From a bacterium (lineage in GTDB: Bacteria; Bdellovibrionota; Bdellovibrionia; Bdellovibrionales; UBA1609), in assembly GCA_021784635.1 (NCBI GenBank), contig JAJYHS010000055.1, positions 1 to 6,741 of the forward strand: a stretch of DNA of 6,741 nucleotides, read 5' to 3'. Both the position numbers and the translations under genes were made by a program. The notes below the pieces were generated by a model, which was not told the origin of the DNA, ran no database searches, and was given only the letters and a program-made list of their open reading frames with translations. This document shows positions 1 through 5,570 of the stretch, piece by piece. Positions within the stretch are counted from its first letter, which is position 1; each line of letters opens with the position of its first letter.

Positions 1-783
1 GATGTCGTCTTCACTAATTGTCACGATATCGTCCACAAGTGGTTTAACAAAATTCTTAAACATTGTTTCACTGGGAGTTTTAACGGCTATGCCGTCGGCA
101 ATCGACATACACGTCGGTCTCGCAACCGGCGTTTGGCCACGAAACATTTCAGCCATTGCGGGAGCATTGGCGGCAACCGCGCCGAACACTTTTACTGTCG
201 GCCGCTTTGCTTTAATGGCTGTCGCAATTCCTGAAATCATTCCGCCGCCGCCGATTGCCACGACGACAGAATCGAGATCCGGCAGGTCTTCTAAGATTTC
301 AAGACCAATTGTACCTTGACCCGCCATTATATGGGGATCTTCAAAAGCGTGAATAAATACAGCGCCCGTTTTCTTTTCAATTTCGCGCGCATGCTGATAG
401 GCTTCATCGTAAAAATCACCGTGCAAAACCACCTGCGCCCCGTAATTGCGTGTCGCCTCTTGTTTGATAATAGAGGAGTTTTTAGGCATCACGATCGTCG
501 ACGAAACTTGGAGTAACGTCGCACTGAGCGCAACCCCTTGCGCATGGTTGCCCGCCGACGCGGCAATCACGCCGCGTTTTTTTTCGGAGTCAGTCAAAGT
601 CGAAATTTTGTTAAGGGCGCCACGAATTTTGAAACTTCCTGTCCGTTGCAAATTTTCAAATTTAAAATAGGCCTCAACGCCGATACGTTTGCTCGCCGTT
701 GCCGAATACTCGATCGGTGTGCGATTGGCGACCCCCGCAATTCGCTCGCGGGCAGCTTCAATATCGGCTAATGTGATTTTCAT
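1..783 (-). CDS. ilvA: Threonine ammonia-lyase (threonine dehydratase), 3' end cut by window edge
   Basis: This is a PLP-dependent fold-type II enzyme that deaminates L-threonine to 2-oxobutanoate, the first committed step towards isoleucine (it can also act on serine). The first 261 residues are present and the reading frame is open to the left edge. The N-terminus (MKITLADIEAARERI) is typical of the family. The PLP lysine is K52 in the SFKIRGA motif, SAGNHAQG lies at 76-83, and the glycine-rich phosphate loop GGGGM is at 178-182, followed by the family's ADGIAVKTP stretch. All core catalytic motifs are intact. The C-terminus is not visible, so it is unknown whether an ACT regulatory domain follows and whether this is the biosynthetic (IlvA) or catabolic (TdcB) form. 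The ATG at 781-783 is the first in-frame start and matches the family N-terminus, but it has no good Shine-Dalgarno sequence. The zinc-ribbon gene ends 73 bases upstream in the same direction. Confidence 0.95.
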   Translation of the reverse strand, partial: MKITLADIEAARERIAGVANRTPIEYSATASKRIGVEAYFKFENLQRTGSFKIRGALNKISTLTDSEKKRGVIAASAGNHAQGVALSATLLQVSSTIVMPKNSSIIKQEATRNYGAQVVLHGDFYDEAYQHAREIEKKTGAVFIHAFEDPHIMAGQGTIGLEILEDLPDLDSVVVAIGGGGMISGIATAIKAKRPTVKVFGAVAANAPAMAEMFRGQTPVARPTCMSIADGIAVKTPSETMFKNFVKPLVDDIVTISEDDI

Positions 784-856
784 TTCGCCATCGTGGCCGC
801 AGCTTAACATTGAGTCAAGCGATTGGCACCACGCGATGGAATGCGTGAAATGTCAC

Positions 857-1087
857 CTAAAAACTTTCCCAATAAACCGTAAGCCCGTGCAATGGTGAAA
901 ATTCGCCCGGTAGCTCAGGGGCACGAAGCGTGCGGTCGCTTATTACCGGAGTTACCCGGTCGTCAAAGTAATGAAAGCGCGCCATAGGTTTACCGCAGTG
1001 ATCGCAATAATCAATCGGCTTATGACCTTCGCGCTCAGTGACACCGCCACAGATGTGGCATCTTCGAAAATATAAGGGTCTTTCCAT
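857..1087 (-). CDS. Small zinc-ribbon protein of unknown function
   Basis: A 76-residue protein with two CxxC knuckles, C10-x2-C13 (CHICGG) and C28-x2-C31 (CDHCGKP), 14 residues apart. This is the expected geometry of a single structural zinc ribbon. After the ribbon come an aromatic/acidic segment (MARFHYFDD, 35-43) and a C-terminus ending GLTVYWESF. There is no signal peptide or membrane segment, so it is probably cytoplasmic. I cannot assign a function. Similar tiny double-CxxC proteins are often conserved hypotheticals, and a role in nucleic-acid or protein binding would be a guess. The ATG at 1085-1087 has a partial GAGA Shine-Dalgarno about 8 bases upstream, and an in-frame TGA two codons before it rules out a longer protein. 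It sits between the secreted protein gene and the threonine ammonia-lyase gene on the same strand. The cysteine pattern makes a chance reading frame unlikely. Confidence 0.78.
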   Translation of the reverse strand: MERPLYFRRCHICGGVTEREGHKPIDYCDHCGKPMARFHYFDDRVTPVISDRTLRAPELPGEFSPLHGLTVYWESF

Positions 1088-1207
1088 TGTTCATTCTCGT
1101 TTTCCGCCCACCTGTTGAACAGTTTATCGTAAAACCCGACTAAAGGCCAATTTGTCCGGTCGAGTTAAGTTGCGGAATTCAGTCACTTTCATCTGTTTAA
1201 AAGTTTG
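1088..1207 (-). other. Intergenic gap between secreted-protein gene and zinc-ribbon gene
   Basis: These 120 bases hold no clear terminator (no stem followed by a T run on the minus strand) and no strong promoter. A 22-codon minus-strand frame (ATG at 1190-1192, TAA at 1124-1126) begins MKVTEFRNLTRPDKL, and a second frame just downstream reads FYDKLFNRWAENENEQW before entering the zinc-ribbon gene out of frame. The two look peptide-like but are in different frames and lack a Shine-Dalgarno, so I do not call a gene. Confidence 0.4.
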
Positions 1208-2137
1208 TCACATCCCCGACTGATTACTCGCGACCATATCAGTATAAGACTCAACCGCATAATCGCCGTACCAAACGTTCGCTTGAACAACTCCAGCCGG
1301 ATTGAGTGTTACGACGTATGTTTGCGTGGGAGAGACTGTCTTGAGTCCTCGTTTTCGCGCTTTGAGTTGGTGAATTTGATTGTCAAAAACAGTGCAACTC
1401 AAATAATCGCCGTCGCTATGCGGGCAAGGGCCAAGGTTGCCCCCTGCGCGCATACCCAGTTGCGCGGTATAAGAGGTCAGCGCGGTAAACACGTTATAAG
1501 CGATTGTCGATCCAGGCGTCGATCCCGAAAACCACGAATGTATGCCGTGCATTTTTCCACCGAGCCCGAAATCGCACTGCAAACCCGGATGGCGCGAACC
1601 AAATCCATCATTTTGCGTATTAAGCGATTTGATTTGAAAACAGTCGGTCGTAAAAACAGCATGGGTAAGCACGCGCGAACTTTTATTTGTCTGTTGTTCA
1701 AAGCAGTCTTGATCCAACACGGTTTTCGATTCGCCCTTTTTGTGCACGTCGCGACACTTAAATGAGATTGCAAATTTTTTGCCCCAAAAATTCGCAATAC
1801 TAACTCGAAAATTAAAAAATCCGCCGGGCCCCAGTTGAGTAAATTGTGCCGACTGAACGTCGGGAATATATTTTTTAATTAGATCTTCACTTCGCAATAA
1901 TTTTTCGACTTTTTTGAGCCCGATGCTTTCATCTAAACTAAATTGAGTTCTCAGGTTGAATTCACTTCCGTAAATGCCGGCTTTTGCAAATAAGGCTGGG
2001 ATCGTCCCCCACCTTTCGATTTCTTTACCATTTTTTTTAGAAGCCGCTTTCGCAATCGTTGTAAATAGCATAATCGTCGAAAGTGCGAGCAGGCAGGTGA
2101 AAAAGATAAGTGTTGAAAGAGTTTGCTTATTGCTCAT
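1208..2137 (-). CDS. Secreted six-cysteine protein, unknown function
   Basis: A 309-residue protein that I do not recognise. Residues 1-31 form a classic Sec signal peptide: K4, a hydrophobic core at about 8-28, and a likely signal peptidase I cleavage after AKA (A31). There is no lipobox, so the mature protein of about 278 residues should be free in the periplasm or exported. The mature part has six cysteines (C128, C145, C166, C188, C238, C248), an even number that would allow three disulfides. It is rich in Gly, Ser, Thr and aromatics in its second half (about 175-300) and has a basic patch KARKRGLK at 259-266. No second membrane segment, catalytic motif or repeat is apparent. The ATG at 2135-2137 is supported by a G-rich Shine-Dalgarno (GGGGGA, seven bases upstream) and by the signal peptide directly after it. 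It lies 126 bases downstream of the UDP-xylose synthase gene on the same strand, so a link to the cell envelope is plausible but is inference. The opposite-strand frame at 1205-1765 is its shadow. Confidence 0.83.
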   Translation of the reverse strand: MSNKQTLSTLIFFTCLLALSTIMLFTTIAKAASKKNGKEIERWGTIPALFAKAGIYGSEFNLRTQFSLDESIGLKKVEKLLRSEDLIKKYIPDVQSAQFTQLGPGGFFNFRVSIANFWGKKFAISFKCRDVHKKGESKTVLDQDCFEQQTNKSSRVLTHAVFTTDCFQIKSLNTQNDGFGSRHPGLQCDFGLGGKMHGIHSWFSGSTPGSTIAYNVFTALTSYTAQLGMRAGGNLGPCPHSDGDYLSCTVFDNQIHQLKARKRGLKTVSPTQTYVVTLNPAGVVQANVWYGDYAVESYTDMVASNQSGM

Positions 2138-2144
2138 AAATCCA

Positions 2145-2150
2145 TCCCCC
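2145..2150 (-). promoter_or_regulatory. Shine-Dalgarno for the secreted six-cysteine protein
   Basis: On the minus strand GGGGGA lies seven bases before the ATG at 2135-2137. It is G-rich rather than the AGGAGG consensus, but the spacing is right. It fixes the start directly before the signal peptide. Confidence 0.6.
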
Positions 2151-2159
2151 AGCTAACAG

Positions 2160-2172
2160 TTCATGATATGAA
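2160..2172 (-). promoter_or_regulatory. Candidate promoter -10 with overlapping palindrome
   Basis: The minus strand carries TATCAT (2163-2168), five of six matches to the -10 consensus. It would place transcription start about 19 bases before the start codon of the secreted protein. The -35 match is poor (GGCACA at 17-base spacing). The -10 lies inside a palindrome, TTCAT-GAT-ATGAA (2160-2172), whose arms pair perfectly, as an operator might. This would mean the secreted-protein gene has its own regulated promoter rather than relying on the upstream polysaccharide genes. It is only a pattern match. Confidence 0.3.
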
Positions 2173-2263
2173 TTTGAGCAAGTCCTGTGCCCGCGATTGC
2201 ATGACGTGGGCGCACGTTTGTGTCGATTTAGCGGACATTCGTGAAATAGTTTCTAATATTTTT
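2173..2263 (-). other. Rest of the gap between UDP-xylose synthase and secreted-protein genes
   Basis: No gene is seen. A 5-bp hairpin, ACGTG-GGCG-CACGT (2204-2217), is present, but no T run follows it on the minus strand, so it is not a convincing intrinsic terminator for the leftward pair. Just past the UDP-xylose synthase stop the minus strand is A-rich rather than T-rich. Confidence 0.4.
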
Positions 2264-3292
2264 TTAATTTGAGAGACGCAAATTGTTACTTAGCCATTCG
2301 TAAGTGCGCTCAAGACCTTCACGCAATGAAATATTCGGCTGCCATGGGGCGAGCTTCTCGCGTGCCCGCGCTAAATCAGGGCGGCGCTGTTTGGGATCGT
2401 CCTTGGGTAGCGGCTTAAAAACAATCGGCAATTCTTTCTTAGCCGAACCCGCACTTAGTTCACGAATAAGAGACTGCACTGTTTGTGCCAACTGTAACAC
2501 CGTAAACTCGGTGTCATTGCCTAGGTTCACGGGTTCCGTCAAATTCGAATCGGCATAGCGTAAAATCCCATCAGCCAAATCATCGATATAACAAAAGCTG
2601 CGCGTTTGATGACCGTCGCCGTAGACCGTGAGCGGCTGATTTTTGAGCGCTTGAACCAGAAAATTGATCACCACTCGGCCGTCGTGCGGGTTCATTCGCG
2701 GCCCGTACGTGTTAAAAATTCGAACAAGACCGTGACGAGTGTTTTTCTTCCAATTGTGCGTGAATATCAGCGCTTCGCCAAACCGTTTACTTTCGTCGTA
2801 ACAAGAGCGAACTCCAAAACTATTCACGTTCCCCCAAAAAGTTTCGGGTTGCGGGCTCACGCTCGGGTCGCCGTAAATTTCACTTGTCGACGCAAAAATG
2901 ACACGAGCGCCACGGTCACTCCCTGCAGGTGCAAGCGAATCGGCAAACTCCAACGCATTTTTTAAACCCAAAGTGTTTACCCATAATGTAGAAAAAGCCA
3001 ATTCTTGATAAAGCGGCGGCGATGCCGGTGAGGCGAAATGAAACACGTGGCTTATTTTATTGAACCATTCATTCGGAATTTGTTTTTGCCATGACCAAGG
3101 CTCAATCACGTCGGCTTCAATAGACAAAAAATTTTGCGATGCGCGCAACTTTTGGAGATGCTCCGAATTTTCACGCAATCCTGTCGAATAATTATCAACC
3201 GAAACTACCGGTAGGCCACGCGCCAAAAGCGACTCGCATAAGTGCGAACCGATAAATCCCGCGCCGCCTGTGACAATTGCTCCCGTAATCAT
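2264..3292 (-). CDS. uxs: UDP-glucuronate decarboxylase (UDP-xylose synthase) family SDR
   Basis: An extended SDR enzyme of 342 residues, expected to use bound NAD to convert UDP-glucuronate to UDP-xylose and CO2 in the cytoplasm. The N-terminal Rossmann motif TGGAGFIGSH is at 8-17, with D33 (VDNYSTG) placed to bind the adenosine ribose. HFASPASP (85-92), STSEIYGDP (135-143) and the YxxxK pair Y165/K169 in CYDESKR are characteristic. So is NTYGPRMNPHDGRVVINF (194-211), followed by LTVYGDGHQTRSF. These features separate it from dTDP-glucose dehydratase (RmlB) and GalE. The C-terminal substrate domain ends with the family's DDPKQRRPD stretch, and the length is normal for a soluble bacterial enzyme. 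Its ATG overlaps the stop of the Wzy_C gene (ATGA, 3289-3292), so it is likely translated by coupling. The partner UDP-glucose dehydrogenase that makes UDP-glucuronate is not in the window. A related C4-decarboxylase or epimerase activity cannot be excluded, but the motif match is strong. Confidence 0.93.
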   Translation of the reverse strand: MITGAIVTGGAGFIGSHLCESLLARGLPVVSVDNYSTGLRENSEHLQKLRASQNFLSIEADVIEPWSWQKQIPNEWFNKISHVFHFASPASPPLYQELAFSTLWVNTLGLKNALEFADSLAPAGSDRGARVIFASTSEIYGDPSVSPQPETFWGNVNSFGVRSCYDESKRFGEALIFTHNWKKNTRHGLVRIFNTYGPRMNPHDGRVVINFLVQALKNQPLTVYGDGHQTRSFCYIDDLADGILRYADSNLTEPVNLGNDTEFTVLQLAQTVQSLIRELSAGSAKKELPIVFKPLPKDDPKQRRPDLARAREKLAPWQPNISLREGLERTYEWLSNNLRLSN

Positions 3293-4593
3293 GCCGGCCT
3301 TCCCTCAATCACCGTGGCGCGATTTGCGCTACGCCGGTTGGCAATATCGTGCGCCAGTACAAACGCCCACCCTAACATTAATACGTGCACGTTTTTCGCG
3401 TCAAAAAAAGTGGTCTGTGTCAGCCCGCCAAAATGAAAAAATATTTGCGCACCCAAACCACCCAAGCCGATCGCCTTGGCCCAACTGCCATTGCTCGAAT
3501 TTCGATATAATATCCAGGTTCGCCAAAAAAAATATCCACAAATAAATAGCCACAGAACAAATCCAAAAATCCCTGAACCGGCTAAAACTTCGAGATAATT
3601 GTCGTGTGCGTTGCCGTTAAATCCAGGGTGCCCCAACACCTTCAAATTATATTCGGGAGTGTAGTAGTAATTGTAGCCGTACCCGATCCCAAATAGTGGA
3701 TGGTCTTTGAACATTTGCAAATTAACCCGCCACACTTGAAACCGCTGCTCGATCGAGACATCACTATGGGTATGAAAAATACTTTTGAGACGAAACCGTA
3801 CGCCGGGTGAAACAATTGAACCGATGGCGATCAACGCCGCTATTGCCACGATAATTTGGATTCCCACTTTTTTGTTCCACAATAACCCCATAGCGACAAA
3901 CGCTAAAATTGAACCCAGCCATGCGCCCCGAGTGAAAGTAAAACAAATTCCGATCACAAACCAAATGAAAAATGCATAAAGCAGCCGTCGAATCTTTGGC
4001 GGTATATCCGCCGCCAATGCAAACGCAAATGCGAAACACGCGACTTGCCCCAGAGAATATGCAAATGACATGCAATTCGAAAAGAAGCCGCGAGCCCGAT
4101 AAATTGTGAGCGGCCCGAAAGTGTCGGGCGGCCTCGTGTAAGCGGGGCGAAAAAAGAACCCAACATTAAACAAAGATTGAAATATTCCAAAGAGCACCGC
4201 GACGGCGAAACACACAAACAGAATCCAAAAAGCTTTTGGCAACGAGTTTGGATTGTCGAGCGAAAAAACAGCCAAACACGCGGTTAAAGCATAGAGGAGA
4301 AGCATCCAGCGCTGCTGCCCGACGCAATCGATGCGATCCTTTACCGGTAGATGCGGGCTTGCTATCGCGCCAACAATAGCCACCAACACCATAAGAATCA
4401 TGGCCCATTCAACGCTAAAATTCGGGCTCAGCCGCGGAAAGTGCACGGACGGGTTCTTCCAGTTCAATGCCATGTAGGCAAACACGAAAATGGCAAGACC
4501 GTAACCAAAAGTCTCCATTCCGGCCATTGTCGTCGCCAAACTCACGCAATAGAGCACAAAGAAAACCGATAGGAGGCGTTTAAATATTCGCAT
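3289..4593 (-). CDS. O-antigen ligase/polymerase family (Wzy_C) membrane protein
   Basis: A polytopic inner-membrane protein of 434 residues with about ten hydrophobic segments, for example near 8-24, 29-44, 62-80, 96-111, 121-140, 176-195, 205-220, 225-239, 244-262, 342-357 and 375-415. The family marker TRGAWLG is at 221-227. A large loop (about 263-340) carries RFQVWRVNLQMF, the DHPLFGIGYG motif (297-306) and AHDNYLEVLAGSGIFG (329-344), whose H330 matches the histidine important in WaaL-type ligases. Members join undecaprenyl-linked glycans to lipid A core or polymerise repeat units on the periplasmic face. Sequence alone does not separate ligase, O-antigen polymerase or exopolysaccharide polymerase. 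It overlaps the UDP-xylose synthase gene by four bases, implying a shared glycan pathway. The annotated ATG (4591-4593) lacks a properly spaced Shine-Dalgarno: AGGAGA is 14 bases away, and a CTG three codons upstream fits it better. An in-frame TAG seven codons upstream limits any extension. Confidence 0.9.
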   Translation of the reverse strand: MRIFKRLLSVFFVLYCVSLATTMAGMETFGYGLAIFVFAYMALNWKNPSVHFPRLSPNFSVEWAMILMVLVAIVGAIASPHLPVKDRIDCVGQQRWMLLLYALTACLAVFSLDNPNSLPKAFWILFVCFAVAVLFGIFQSLFNVGFFFRPAYTRPPDTFGPLTIYRARGFFSNCMSFAYSLGQVACFAFAFALAADIPPKIRRLLYAFFIWFVIGICFTFTRGAWLGSILAFVAMGLLWNKKVGIQIIVAIAALIAIGSIVSPGVRFRLKSIFHTHSDVSIEQRFQVWRVNLQMFKDHPLFGIGYGYNYYYTPEYNLKVLGHPGFNGNAHDNYLEVLAGSGIFGFVLWLFICGYFFWRTWILYRNSSNGSWAKAIGLGGLGAQIFFHFGGLTQTTFFDAKNVHVLMLGWAFVLAHDIANRRSANRATVIEGRPA

Positions 4594-4679
4594 TCCGGCC
4601 AGTCTATTCTCCTATTGTCTCCCAATCAAGGCACAGCCGAAACGGCAGGCTTCGGGCCGAACCGTTCAAGCACGTCAAT

Positions 4680-4699
4680 GCGCGGTCTGTGAACCGCGC
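4680..4699. repeat. GC-rich inverted repeat in divergent region
   Basis: GCGCGGT and ACCGCGC pair perfectly over seven bases around a six-base loop (CTGTGA). No T run follows on either strand, so it does not look like an intrinsic terminator. It lies about 90 bases before the Wzy_C start and about 190 bases before the response regulator start, so it could be an operator or an RNA hairpin if transcribed. Confidence 0.45.
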
Positions 4700-4796
4700 G
4701 ATTTGAGCGCGTATTCATACCCACATTTTTGAAGCCGATTTTCGCGAAGTTTCGTCAGTGGTATCAAATGGTGACGCTCCCATTTACAGCTTGATT

Positions 4797-4841
4797 TTGT
4801 GACAAATTATTCATTATGACATGCGACGCTGTATCTATACA
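4797..4841 (+). promoter_or_regulatory. Candidate promoter and direct repeat upstream of the response regulator
   Basis: Two copies of TTRTGACA (4797-4804 and 4814-4821) match at seven of eight bases and start 17 bases apart. OmpR-family regulators often bind direct repeats near their own promoter, although their usual spacing is 10-11 or about 22 bases. TATACA (4836-4841) is a fair -10 with a weak -35 (TTATGA, 4814-4819) at 16-base spacing. TTGATT (4791-4796) is an alternative -35 with a poor partner. Promoter placement is uncertain. Confidence 0.3.
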
Positions 4842-4877
4842 AACCATTGAATCACGATCATAACTCAATTCATTAAG

Positions 4878-4883
4878 AGGAGG
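4878..4883 (+). promoter_or_regulatory. Consensus Shine-Dalgarno of the response regulator
   Basis: A perfect AGGAGG, six bases before the ATG at 4890-4892. It is the strongest ribosome binding site in the window, fixes the start, and suggests efficient translation of the regulator and, by coupling, of the kinase. Confidence 0.9.
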
Positions 4884-4889
4884 CATTCG

Positions 4890-5570
4890 ATGCGCATACT
4901 CGTCATTGAGGATGAAATCAAAACGGCACAGTCACTTCAACAGGGGCTTAGCGAAGCCGGCTTCGAAGTCGATGTCGCAAACGACGGCGAAGAGGGACTT
5001 TTGCGTGCAGAGCAATCCAGTTACGACCTTTTGATCTTGGACGTCATGATGCCGAAAAAAGACGGATGGGCGGTTATCACGGAGCTGCGAAATCGCAACA
5101 AGCAAACGCTGACTCTCATGCTGACGGCGCGTGATCAACTCGACGATCGCGTAAAGGGCCTGAATTTAGGTGCTGATGCTTACTTGATAAAGCCTTTTGC
5201 ATTTCCCGAACTAGTGGCGCTCGTGAAATCACTTCTGCGGCGAAGTACGCAACAAAACCCAGAAGCTTTGCATGTCGCCGATTTGCAAATTAATTTTTTT
5301 CAACGCAAAGTACTGCGGCAAGGTCGATTAGTTGATCTGACTCCAAAAGAATTTTCTATTTTAGGCTTACTGGCTCGGCGCAAAGGCGAGATCATATCGC
5401 GTTCGGTTTTGGCCGAACAAGTTTGGGGCATCAATTTTGAAAGCGAAACGAACGTCGTCGATGTTCACATGCGCCGGCTACGGTCTAAAATTGACGACCC
5501 GTTTGGATCAAAACTGATTCATACCGTCCGCGGGATGGGTTATGTTTTGCGTGAACCCGCAAGTGCTTGA
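4890..5570 (+). CDS. OmpR-family response regulator, CusR/CopR heavy-metal type
   Basis: A 226-residue DNA-binding response regulator, phosphorylated by the kinase encoded next to it. The receiver domain (1-118) has the acidic residues E7/D8, phospho-acceptor D51 (LILDVMMP), T79 (MLTARD), Y98 and K101 (KPF). A winged-helix Trans_Reg_C domain follows at about 128-222, with the transactivation-loop region VWGINFESETN and recognition helix about 187-201 (NVVDVHMRRLRSKID), ending HTVRGMGYVLRE. The phrases KPFAFPEL, SRSVLAEQVW and IDDPF are characteristic of the heavy-metal regulator group (CusR, CopR, IrlR). Two positions are unusual: A97 where the family has Asp (GADDY) and L111 where it usually has Arg. 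They should face each other across the active dimer. The start has a perfect AGGAGG. The stop overlaps the kinase start by one base (TGATG). The actual signal cannot be inferred, since no metal-resistance gene is visible. Confidence 0.97.
   Translation: MRILVIEDEIKTAQSLQQGLSEAGFEVDVANDGEEGLLRAEQSSYDLLILDVMMPKKDGWAVITELRNRNKQTLTLMLTARDQLDDRVKGLNLGADAYLIKPFAFPELVALVKSLLRRSTQQNPEALHVADLQINFFQRKVLRQGRLVDLTPKEFSILGLLARRKGEIISRSVLAEQVWGINFESETNVVDVHMRRLRSKIDDPFGSKLIHTVRGMGYVLREPASA

Larger units (their letters stand above)
4594..4889. promoter_or_regulatory. Divergent intergenic regulatory region
   Basis: No gene is seen in these 296 bases, which must hold promoters for the leftward polysaccharide pair and the rightward two-component genes. 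Structures visible are: a GC-rich hairpin GCGCGGT-CTGTGA-ACCGCGC (4680-4699, perfect 7-bp stem) without a T run on either side; a near palindrome TTCGG-G-CCGAA (4651-4661); a perfect 8-bp palindrome TTCGCGAA (4741-4748); and a direct repeat TTGTGACA/TTATGACA (4797-4804 and 4814-4821). On the minus strand TTGATT (4624-4629) and TAGACT (4601-4606) are 17 bases apart next to the Wzy_C start. Confidence 0.6.

Noticed and set aside
2..898. Overlapping plus-strand frames of 66-105 codons opposite threonine ammonia-lyase
   Set aside because: All lie antisense to a gene with intact catalytic motifs and show no domain of their own.
1205..1765. Plus-strand open frame of 186 codons
   Set aside because: It lies entirely opposite the secreted-protein gene, which has a signal peptide and a Shine-Dalgarno. 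The plus frame is Arg-rich, has no domain and no ribosome binding site.
2204..2217. ACGTG/CACGT hairpin as terminator of the leftward pair
   Set aside because: The stem is only five base pairs and no T run follows on the minus strand.
2304..3545. Plus-strand frames opposite the UDP-xylose synthase and Wzy_C genes
   Set aside because: They are shadows of two well-supported minus-strand genes.
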